Source: Thermoplasmata archaeon
GTDB taxonomy: Archaea; Thermoplasmatota; Thermoplasmata; Lutacidiplasmatales; UBA184
Length of the DNA: 10,932 bases
Direction of reading: 5' to 3'
NCBI GenBank assembly: GCA_030040865.1
Contig: JASHSX010000055.1
Span: 1-10,932 of the forward strand
Part shown: piece by piece, positions 1-5,375 of the stretch
How positions within the stretch are numbered: position 1 is the stretch's first letter
Layout of the letters: each line of letters begins with the position of its first letter
Notes under the pieces: generated by a model
What the model saw: the letters and a program-made list of their open reading frames with translations, nothing else
Told to the model about the DNA's origin: nothing
Database searches by the model: none
Translations under genes and position numbers: made by a program

Positions 1-124
1 CGACGCCTTCGGGGTCGCTCGCGGTCGCCTCGATCTCGCGCGCGATCTCGGCGAGCGTGCTCGCCTCGAGGACGCGGGCGCCGTACCGGTGGGGCGGCGG
101 GGAGGCTCCCGTCGGCGAGCTCAT
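1..124 (-). CDS. 5' end of a gene, possibly dihydropteroate synthase-like (partial)
   Basis: Only the first 41 codons lie in the window; the gene runs off the left edge. The ATG at 124 opens MSSPTGASPP, then HRYGARVLEASTLAEIAREI and a segment ending DPEGV. From memory, the pattern of a short strand, 'L-x-E-x-x-x-E-I' and 'D-P-E-G-V' resembles the N-terminal extension of archaeal and deep-branching bacterial dihydropteroate synthase-like proteins ('RVL..L.EA..E..kiGvD.eGi.iM'). That is a weak match on a short fragment, and the pterin-binding domain is not visible. A TATA-like GCTTTTATC lies about 29 bases upstream of the ATG and there is no Shine-Dalgarno, so the message is probably leaderless. 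It is divergent from the kinase-like gene. It could be another protein altogether. Confidence 0.4.
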   Translation of the reverse strand, partial: MSSPTGASPPPHRYGARVLEASTLAEIAREIEATASDPEGV

Positions 125-148
125 GCGGCCGCGCACCGTCCGGCGCGC

Positions 149-157
149 GATAAAAGC
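149..157 (-). promoter_or_regulatory. Box A (TATA-like) of the leftmost gene
   Basis: On the minus strand this reads GCTTTTATC, an AT-rich island in a very GC-rich intergenic stretch. It is centred about 29 bases upstream of the ATG at 124, which is the spacing for a leaderless archaeal transcript. On the plus strand the same bases read GATAAAAGC and could in principle serve the divergent gene, but they are about 80 bases from its preferred start. Confidence 0.5.
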
Positions 158-232
158 CGCTCCCAAAGTCGGAGGGGACGCGCGACGGGTACCGTGATCG
201 GGAACGTGCGAGCCGGACCGAGGCGACCGCCG

Positions 233-946
233 ATGATCGCGGTCGAGGGGCCGTCGGGCGCGGGCAAGTCGGAGGCGGTCCGGCGCGCCGCGGCGACCCT
301 CGGCGCCGTGGCGCTGCCCGAGGCCGTCGAGCGGCTCCGGCCGAGGCCGTCGATCGACTTCCGATCGCTTACGGAGCTCCGACGGCTCGAGCGGAGGCTC
401 CTCGACGAGGAGGGTCGTCGCTTCCGCGACGCACGCCGCCTCGCCGGGCAGGGGCGGGTCGTGCTCGCCGACACCGGGTTCCTGGGCCCGATCTCGTACA
501 CCGCCGGTCTCGTGGAGCTAGGGCTCGCCCCGCGGCCGCTGCTCGACGAACTGATCGCGCGGGCCGCGGAGTCGGCCGTCCGGGGGGCTTGGGGCCTTCC
601 CGACGTCGTCGTCGTGCTGCGCACGCCGGCCCGGCTGAGGCAGCGGCGCGCCGCGAGCGACCCGCTCGGGCACCCCGCTGCGCTGCGGGCCCGACACGAG
701 CGGGTCGGACGGCGGGAGGCGCGCCGGCTGCGCTCCGCGCTCGCTCCGGTGCTGGGCCGCGAGTTCCGGTCGATCTCGGGGACCGGTCGGCCCGAGCTCG
801 TCGCGGCCCGGCTCGTCCGGCTCGCCGCCCGTACGACGGCCCGGCCGCCCTCCCGGACCGAGGCGCTGCGGGTGCTCGCCCGCCTCGCGACGTTCGGCGT
901 CGGCGCGTCCCGGCGCTCCTCGGCGCGCCGCCGCGGCAACCGTTAA
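233..946 (+). CDS. P-loop nucleotide kinase-like protein (thymidylate kinase-like fold)
   Basis: A 237-residue protein that begins MIAVEGPSGAGKSEAV. Residues 6-13 (GPSGAGKS) are a textbook Walker A loop directly at the N-terminus, as in dTMP and deoxynucleoside kinases. Later, GRVVLADTGFLGPISY looks like the strand with the 'D-R/T' motif of the kinase substrate site, and DVVVVLRTPARLRQRR like the strand plus arginine-rich lid. The C-terminal 40 residues are a basic, low-complexity tail. I chose ATG 233 because it puts the P-loop at the usual place; GTG 194 and further-upstream starts would add an arginine-rich leader with no homology signal. A phosphotransferase role on a small nucleotide or related substrate is inferred from fold only. 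It lies immediately upstream of the Sm-like gene and may be co-transcribed with it. Confidence 0.65.
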   Translation: MIAVEGPSGAGKSEAVRRAAATLGAVALPEAVERLRPRPSIDFRSLTELRRLERRLLDEEGRRFRDARRLAGQGRVVLADTGFLGPISYTAGLVELGLAPRPLLDELIARAAESAVRGAWGLPDVVVVLRTPARLRQRRAASDPLGHPAALRARHERVGRREARRLRSALAPVLGREFRSISGTGRPELVAARLVRLAARTTARPPSRTEALRVLARLATFGVGASRRSSARRRGNR

Positions 947-958
947 GAAGTGCCCCCG

Positions 959-1189
959 ATGTCGCCGAGCCCTCCGATGAAGCCCCTCGACGTCCTCCAG
1001 CAGAGCCTGCACAAGCGGGTGCTCGTGGAGATGAAGGGCGGGCGATCGTACCGGGGCGTCCTCGACGCGTTCGACCAGCACCTCAATCTCGTGCTCTCGG
1101 CGGCCGAGGAGGTCGTGAACGACGAGGTGACGGCCCGGCCCGGCGTGACCCTCGTGCGCGGCGACTCGGTCGTGTTCATCTCGCCGTAG
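959..1189 (+). CDS. Archaeal Sm-like (LSm/SmAP) RNA-binding protein
   Basis: A small Sm-fold protein of about 76 residues. Sm motif 1 is visible from KPLDVLQQSL through VLVEMKGGRSYRGVLDAFD and HLNLVL, and Sm motif 2 as VRGDSVVFISP at the C-terminus (consensus I-R-G-D-x-V-V). Such proteins form heptameric rings that bind U-rich RNA and act in RNA processing and stability. Three starts are possible: GTG 950, ATG 959 and ATG 977. No Shine-Dalgarno decides between them. A TTAAGAA at 943-949, next to the upstream stop, would be box A-like with 32-base spacing to ATG 977, so the shortest form (MKPLDVL...) is also credible. It is followed 10 bases later by the eL37 gene, a common archaeal pairing, which strengthens both calls. 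Confidence 0.93.
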   Translation: MSPSPPMKPLDVLQQSLHKRVLVEMKGGRSYRGVLDAFDQHLNLVLSAAEEVVNDEVTARPGVTLVRGDSVVFISP

Positions 1190-1199
1190 GGAGAGGTCG

Positions 1200-1364
1200 A
1201 TGGGCAAGGGAACTCCGTCCCGCCGCGGCGGCAAGATCGTCCACGTCATCTGCCGGCGGTGCGGCCGCCACTCCTACCACCGCCAGAAGAAGGTCTGCGC
1301 CTCCTGCGGGTTCGGCGCGCAGAGCCGGCGCCGCGGCTACGACTGGGCGAAGCTGAAGCGCTGA
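1200..1364 (+). CDS. rpl37e: Large-subunit ribosomal protein eL37 (L37e)
   Basis: A 54-residue basic protein starting MGKGTPSRRGGKIVHVICRR. It has the zinc-finger pairs C18-x2-C21 and C33-x2-C36 that bind one Zn in the 50S subunit, the family signature CRRCGRHSYHRQKKVCASCG, and the closing aromatic-basic tail YDWAKLKR. Length and motif order match archaeal eL37 throughout. The ATG is preceded by GGGAG at 1189-1193 with a 6-base spacer, overlapping the stop codon of the Sm-like gene, so the two are translationally coupled in one operon. The opposite-strand DNA glycosylase reading frame overlaps its 3' two-thirds (from base 1246). Confidence 0.97.
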   Translation: MGKGTPSRRGGKIVHVICRRCGRHSYHRQKKVCASCGFGAQSRRRGYDWAKLKR

Positions 1365-1938
1365 CCGACCCGGCGAAGCGCCGGGGAGAGGAGACCCACG
1401 GGTCGCCCCACCGCGCGAAGCGGAGGGGCGCCTCGGTGGCGACGCGGATCCCCACGCGGGGACCCACCGCGATCCGCCCCGGGGGTCCGCGGCGCGGGAA
1501 GAGACGGATGCCTGGATCGTGCGTGACGTCCCGGCCGTCGTCGGCGATCCGGATCCCGAGGGCCCGGCACAGGCGACCCGGACCGGACGGCGAAGCTCGA
1601 ACGCCCGAGAGCGGCGCCCCGGCGCGCAGCAGGACCGCTTCCCCGCGACGGGTCACGAGGTTGGCGCAGACGACCTGGTGGATCCGGTAGACGTACAGGG
1701 TGCCGGGCGGGCCGAACATCGACCGGTTCCGCCGGGTCGGTCCCCGGAACGCGTGGCTGGCGGGGTCCCCGCGCCGGTACGCCTCGGTCTCGACGAGCGT
1801 GACGGCGCGGGGGGTGGAGCCGCCGCGGACCTCGAGGACGGCGCCGAGGAGGGCGCGGGCGACCGCGACGGTCGGACGGTCGAAGAACGACCGACCGAGC
1901 CGTCGACCCCGTGGCCTAGAGGATCTTCCCGCGGTCAC
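1246..1938 (-). CDS. 3-methyladenine DNA glycosylase (AAG/MPG family)
   Basis: This gene encodes a monofunctional base-excision glycosylase that removes alkylated purines and hypoxanthine. Family landmarks appear in order: RSFFDRPTVAVARALLG (16-32), the active-site segment LVETEAY (48-54; E52 and Y54 correspond to human E125 and Y127), DPASHAFRGPT with H62 in the place of human H136, RNRSMFGPPGTLYVYRIHQ, AVLLRAGAPLSG, GPGRLCRALGI and GPRVGI. Homologous sequence ends near FARWGDPWVSS. About 50 further residues (serine/arginine-rich) are just the antisense of the intergenic DNA and the eL37 gene, because no stop occurs until 1246. The mature protein may carry this odd tail, or a stop was lost. 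The GTG start at 1938 lies inside the 3' end of the M29-like gene (23-base overlap), implying co-transcription. Confidence 0.9.
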   Translation of the reverse strand: MTAGRSSRPRGRRLGRSFFDRPTVAVARALLGAVLEVRGGSTPRAVTLVETEAYRRGDPASHAFRGPTRRNRSMFGPPGTLYVYRIHQVVCANLVTRRGEAVLLRAGAPLSGVRASPSGPGRLCRALGIRIADDGRDVTHDPGIRLFPRRGPPGRIAVGPRVGIRVATEAPLRFARWGDPWVSSPRRFAGSVSASASPSRSRGAGSARRTRRRRRPSSGGGRSGGRTAGR

Positions 1939-3025
1939 TGAGCGGCACCCCGTCGACCGCGACCGCCGCCTCGCCGATCGTGATCCACGAGAGGAACCGG
2001 CACCGGTTCGTGCCCCCGTAGAGCGAGTTCCCGCCGATCGCCAGCGTCACGGTCCCGGCCTCCTGGTCCTCGGCCTGCGGCACGCCCGGGGCGAGCGCCG
2101 GATTGAGGCCGAGCGCGAACAGCGCCACGGTGTCGCGACCGCGGGGGGCGTGCGCGAAGTCCGCCTCGAAGAGGTCGCCGCCGTCGGTGTACCAATAGTT
2201 GCGCAGGCGCCCCGCCTCGATCTCCCACTGCCCGCCCTCGACACGGCCGGGAGAGAGGAAGCTCGGACGGTTCGCAATGGCGGAACCGGTCGCGGAGCGT
2301 TCGTCGATCGCGACGACGACGGCCCCCGCCGGGGAGGTCGAGAGGGCCCGGCCCCGCCGGCGGTCCTCCTGGTCGACGATGCCGTCGTCGATCCACGGCC
2401 GACGGCCGCGCAGTCGCAGCGTCACGTCCGTGCCGTTCCCCGCCGTGATCCGGATCTCGGTGCCCGACCGGAGGAGGCGGGCCGCCTTCTCTGCGTCCCG
2501 GGAGACCGCCGGGAGGTCGACCTCGGTGATCCCCCGGATGAGCTGGCTCCGCCACATCGCTCCCGGGACCCTCCAGTGCTCGGCCTGGGCGTCCGAGGCG
2601 TACCCGAGCAGGCACCGGACGCCGCGGGCCTTCGCGCCGACGACCGCCCGCATCCAGTCGTCGTCGCGGCCCAGGAACGGAGTGGACTGGCCGGGCGGCA
2701 GGGCGTGGAGACGCGGCCGGTCCTCGGGCCCGGGGAAGTAGACGACGACGTCGGCCCGATCGACGGCGGCCCGGACCGACGCGGGCAGCCCGCCCCACCG
2801 CGCGGCCGCCGGGGCGAAGTCGAGGCTCCGCCAGAACGCCCCCTCGTCCTCGAGCAGGAGGGTCGGGTGTCCGCCGCGGCGGCGGGCCTCCGCCACGCAC
2901 GCGGCCGCCCAGGGAAGGGTATGGTTCCAGCTGACGACGAGCAGTTCCTCGTCCCGTTTGAGCGACAGCGCCGGCCCGAGGATCGCCCGCGCGACCGCGG
3001 GAGGGCTCGCCTCGTCGCCCGGCAT
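1916..3025 (-). CDS. M29 aminopeptidase-like protein lacking the metal ligands
   Basis: A 369-residue protein. The overall pattern fits leucyl aminopeptidase/AmpS-like (MEROPS M29) proteins: an N-terminal domain with LKRDEELLVVSW, then ITAGNGTDVTLRLRGR (family 'NGTDL.f...GR'), STSPAGAVVVAI (family 'N.P.GEV'), ALGLNP (family 'ELGIGTNP'), TLAIGGNSLYGGTN (family 'H.A.G.n..fGG.N') and FLSWI (family 'IHWD'). At each ligand position I can align, the residue differs: E to A235, E to L302, H to T327, H to S346 and D to I348. The scaffold seems kept while metal-dependent peptidase activity is probably lost. The function is unknown; it could be a pseudoenzyme or use other chemistry. The ATG at 3025 has box A CTTAA about 27 bases upstream and no Shine-Dalgarno. 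The downstream DNA glycosylase overlaps its end. Confidence 0.65.
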   Translation of the reverse strand: MPGDEASPPAVARAILGPALSLKRDEELLVVSWNHTLPWAAACVAEARRRGGHPTLLLEDEGAFWRSLDFAPAAARWGGLPASVRAAVDRADVVVYFPGPEDRPRLHALPPGQSTPFLGRDDDWMRAVVGAKARGVRCLLGYASDAQAEHWRVPGAMWRSQLIRGITEVDLPAVSRDAEKAARLLRSGTEIRITAGNGTDVTLRLRGRRPWIDDGIVDQEDRRRGRALSTSPAGAVVVAIDERSATGSAIANRPSFLSPGRVEGGQWEIEAGRLRNYWYTDGGDLFEADFAHAPRGRDTVALFALGLNPALAPGVPQAEDQEAGTVTLAIGGNSLYGGTNRCRFLSWITIGEAAVAVDGVPLSDRGKIL

Positions 3026-3049
3026 CGGAGGGGCAACCGGAACGGGCGG

Positions 3050-3055
3050 TTAAGC
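3050..3055 (-). promoter_or_regulatory. Box A of the M29-like gene, overlapping the upstream stop codon
   Basis: The minus strand reads GGCTTAACC; GCTTAA occupies these bases and includes the TAA stop of the glycosyltransferase. The centre is about 27 bases upstream of ATG 3025, giving a leaderless transcript for the M29-like/DNA glycosylase pair. It is one of very few A/T runs in the neighbourhood. Confidence 0.5.
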
Positions 3056-4252
3056 CTGTGAGTCGGCGCGGACCCGGGCGACCACCCCGGGGGCGTCGCC
3101 GGGGCTCCGGGCCAGCCGGCGGGCGACCGCGACGAGCAGATCGCCGGCCTCGTCGTACGGGGGCGGGAACGCCCGGGTCCGGAACGTCGGGAACTTGCGC
3201 CAGCCGTCGGCGCGTCGGGCGGCCCGGGCGACGACGTCCGTGATCCGACGCCCGCGGGCGAAGTCGGCCAGGTCGCGTCGCAGCGCGCGGGAGACACCCA
3301 GCCGACGCGCCTCCTCGAGCAGGGCCTGGATCTTCTCCGGCCGGTGTCCCCGTCGACGGTTCCCCGATCCGAGCACCCCGTTGAAGTAGAGGAACGGCCC
3401 CCCGAGCTCGATCGCCTCGAGCAGCGTGCGGCTCCCCGTCACGATGCGGAGCTCCGCCGCGCCGAATCTCCGGCGCCAACGTGGGGCGGGCATCGGGTCG
3501 GTCAGGATCCGGACAGACCCGGAGGCGGGGAGGTCCGGCAGCGGACGAGGGCTCCGGATCGCGAGCCGGACGGGCGGCCGGGCCGCCCGGAGGGCGCGGA
3601 CCACCTCGGGAGCGATCGCCCCGGCGCTCGCGGGGCTCGCGTACCACACCCACTCCCGGGTACCTCCGCGCCGGCGACCGTGCGCGGGGGAGACCGGCCG
3701 GCCGGGCCGGAGCGGGCCGACCTGCACCGCCTCCGGGAACTCCGCCCCGAACCGGGCGTTCGGCCGGAACGTCGCGAACAGGTGGAGTACGTTCGGGCGG
3801 TCGAACGCGCGGAACTCCCGGTACGCGGCGTGGAACGCTTCGACCTCGCCCGCCGATCGCTCGGCACGGAGCCGTTCGCCGAGCAAGCGCGACGGCACGC
3901 CGCCTTCCCGCAGGCGCTCCCGGGTCTCCTCGAGACTGCTCCGGGTCCGGGCGAACTCCTCGAGGCTCACGTGGAGCGTGCGCTCGGCGCCGTAGGCGGC
4001 CTCAATGTCCCGGACCTCGAGCTCCCAGGGGCCGCCGCGGCCGAGCCGTCCGGGCCGGCCCGGCGCCGCGCTGACACCCCACATCGGCGCGACGGTGAGG
4101 GCCGCCTCGCCACGGCGGTCGATCCGGTCCGCGCGCTCGTGCCGGGGCCACTCCCACGGCCCATCGACCGAGGGAGGGAGCGGGCGACCGGGCCGCCGGT
4201 AGAGGACGGTGCGAAAGCCGGCCTCCGCGAGCCGGCGGCCGGCCCGGAGCAC
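3050..4252 (-). CDS. Probable GT-B (MurG/GT28-like) glycosyltransferase; true start likely upstream near 4309
   Basis: The first canonical start (GTG 4252) gives 400 residues. The C-terminal half has features of GT-B nucleotide-sugar transferases: WYASPASAGAIAPEVVRAL, a strand ending SVRILTD, then RIVTGSRTLLEAIELGGPF, which resembles the MurG-type donor site (S/G-G-x-x-T-x-x-E-x-x-x-x-G-x-P), and a helical tail with ITDVVARAARR. The acceptor and sugar are unknown. Reading the same frame upstream of 4252 gives VDVYLFPAVVGGGLGDIEE, an excellent GT-B N-terminal strand plus glycine-rich loop. The real protein therefore almost surely begins near 4309, where the codon is GTC; no ATG, GTG or TTG exists in frame before the upstream stop. 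This could be a non-standard start or a base error. It follows the acetyltransferase by about 22 bases, suggesting an operon that modifies a surface sugar or a metabolite. Confidence 0.5.
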   Translation of the reverse strand: MLRAGRRLAEAGFRTVLYRRPGRPLPPSVDGPWEWPRHERADRIDRRGEAALTVAPMWGVSAAPGRPGRLGRGGPWELEVRDIEAAYGAERTLHVSLEEFARTRSSLEETRERLREGGVPSRLLGERLRAERSAGEVEAFHAAYREFRAFDRPNVLHLFATFRPNARFGAEFPEAVQVGPLRPGRPVSPAHGRRRGGTREWVWYASPASAGAIAPEVVRALRAARPPVRLAIRSPRPLPDLPASGSVRILTDPMPAPRWRRRFGAAELRIVTGSRTLLEAIELGGPFLYFNGVLGSGNRRRGHRPEKIQALLEEARRLGVSRALRRDLADFARGRRITDVVARAARRADGWRKFPTFRTRAFPPPYDEAGDLLVAVARRLARSPGDAPGVVARVRADSQA

Positions 4253-4331
4253 CTCCTCGATGTCGCCGAGGCCGCCGCCGACGACCGCCGGGAACAGGTA
4301 GACGTCGACCCCGGCGGCCGAGCGCGGGCGC

Positions 4332-5276
4332 CTACGCGACCGGCCGGTAGAGGGTGTACGAGGCGATCGCTTCGTGGAACCCGGCTCCTTCCAGGGCCGC
4401 GCGACCGAGCTGGTTCTCTTCCGTGATCATCGAAAGGATGCGACCGGGGCGTCGCGCCGCGCACCAGCTCCCGGCGGTGCGGACGAGCGACACCGCGAGC
4501 TCGGGCTCGACCGTGGGCGCGACGATCGGTCGCGAGACGTTCGAGGCGTCGCTCATCTGGGTGACCGTCGCCCGGATCCACCCCTCCGCCCCCTTGCCGC
4601 GGTCGATGACCCACGCGGCGACCTGGGCCTCGAGCACGCGGTCGATGAGGGACGAGCCCCGCAGCTCGCCGGTCCGCATCGGGAGGACCCGCTCGACCTC
4701 CGCGGGATTCCGTTCGCGCACGATCGCGACGATCGCGTCGGCGTCGGTGAGGCGAAACGGCCGGATGGCGGGGGAGCTCGGTTCGGGCCGCGCCACGAGC
4801 GCGTCGGTCGAGTCGAGGACCATGAATCCCGAGGCGCGCAACCGACGGTACCCCAGGCGCTCGTAGAGCGCGATCGCCGGAGCGTTGTGGGCGAGCACGT
4901 CGAGGGCGACGAACTTCTTCCCGCGCCGCTCGGAGGTCGCCCGCGCGCGCTCCAAGAGCGTCTGGGCGAACCCCCGGCGACGGTAGGCCGGGTCGACCAC
5001 GACCATGCTGACGTACCCCGACGGCCCCTCGTAGGTGAGCATCGTGCTCGCGACCAGCCGTCCGTCCTCCTCGATGACGAAGTAGTTGAAGATCGGACGG
5101 CCGAGGAGCCGGAAGAGGCCGAGCAGGAACCGGGTGTCCCACCGAAAGACCCGGTGGATCAGCCGGCGGAACCCTTCGGGCCGGGTGCCCATCAGCGCCT
5201 CCTCCTCCGGGAAGTACTTCTGGAGGAACTCCAGGATCCGGGGCGCGTCGGCGGCGCGGAGTTCGCGGACCTTCAC
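4332..5276 (-). CDS. GNAT acetyltransferase with two GNAT-like domains
   Basis: A 314-residue protein from GTG 5276 (MKVRELRAADAPRILEFL, the usual GNAT opening). The N-terminal domain shows GNAT motif A: GYVSMVVVDPAYRRRGFAQ at about 87-105, with R99-R-R-G-F-A104 as the acetyl-CoA pyrophosphate loop (Q/R-x-x-G-x-G/A). It is followed by the motif B-like APAIALYERLGYRRL. A second domain begins near IRPFRLTDADAIVAIV and ends with RILSMITEENQLGRAALEGAGF, a GNAT-like C-terminal strand-helix without a clear motif A loop. It probably lacks catalysis and contributes to substrate binding or dimerisation. Starting at GTG 5345 would add 23 basic residues without homology and leave too little room after the box A at 5358. 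The substrate is unknown. It heads a probable two-gene unit with the glycosyltransferase. Confidence 0.8.
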   Translation of the reverse strand: MKVRELRAADAPRILEFLQKYFPEEEALMGTRPEGFRRLIHRVFRWDTRFLLGLFRLLGRPIFNYFVIEEDGRLVASTMLTYEGPSGYVSMVVVDPAYRRRGFAQTLLERARATSERRGKKFVALDVLAHNAPAIALYERLGYRRLRASGFMVLDSTDALVARPEPSSPAIRPFRLTDADAIVAIVRERNPAEVERVLPMRTGELRGSSLIDRVLEAQVAAWVIDRGKGAEGWIRATVTQMSDASNVSRPIVAPTVEPELAVSLVRTAGSWCAARRPGRILSMITEENQLGRAALEGAGFHEAIASYTLYRPVA

Positions 5277-5357
5277 GGTTCGACCTGCCCGACCGCGCCC
5301 GCTCCGCACGCGGGGCGCGCGGTCCGGTCGGTCGTTCGGCGCCACCGCCCCCCGGCC

Positions 5358-5364
5358 CTAAAGG
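5358..5364 (-). promoter_or_regulatory. Candidate box A upstream of the acetyltransferase
   Basis: The minus strand reads CCTTTAG in a GC-rich gap after the polymerase stop codon. A start about 25 bases downstream would fall near 5335, giving a leader of about 60 bases before GTG 5276. The motif is short, so this is tentative. Confidence 0.3.
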
Positions 5365-5375
5365 TTCTCCGGCGC

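Noticed and set aside
89..232. N-terminal extension of the kinase-like protein
   Set aside because: Arginine-rich leader overlapping the divergent gene and its promoter; the P-loop starts properly from ATG 233.
1700..3061. Plus-strand open frame of about 450 codons opposite the M29-like gene
   Set aside because: No recognisable motif; low-complexity R/P/E-rich translation. The minus-strand M29-like and DNA glycosylase genes explain the region.
1935..3653. Minus-strand frame of about 570 codons overlapping the M29-like and glycosyltransferase genes
   Set aside because: It crosses two genes with good motifs and is a frame-shifted copy of both, dominated by R, P and G.
3344..4426. Plus-strand open frame of 360 codons opposite the glycosyltransferase
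   Set aside because: Shadow translation without motifs; the minus strand carries GT-B-like strands and a donor-site pattern.
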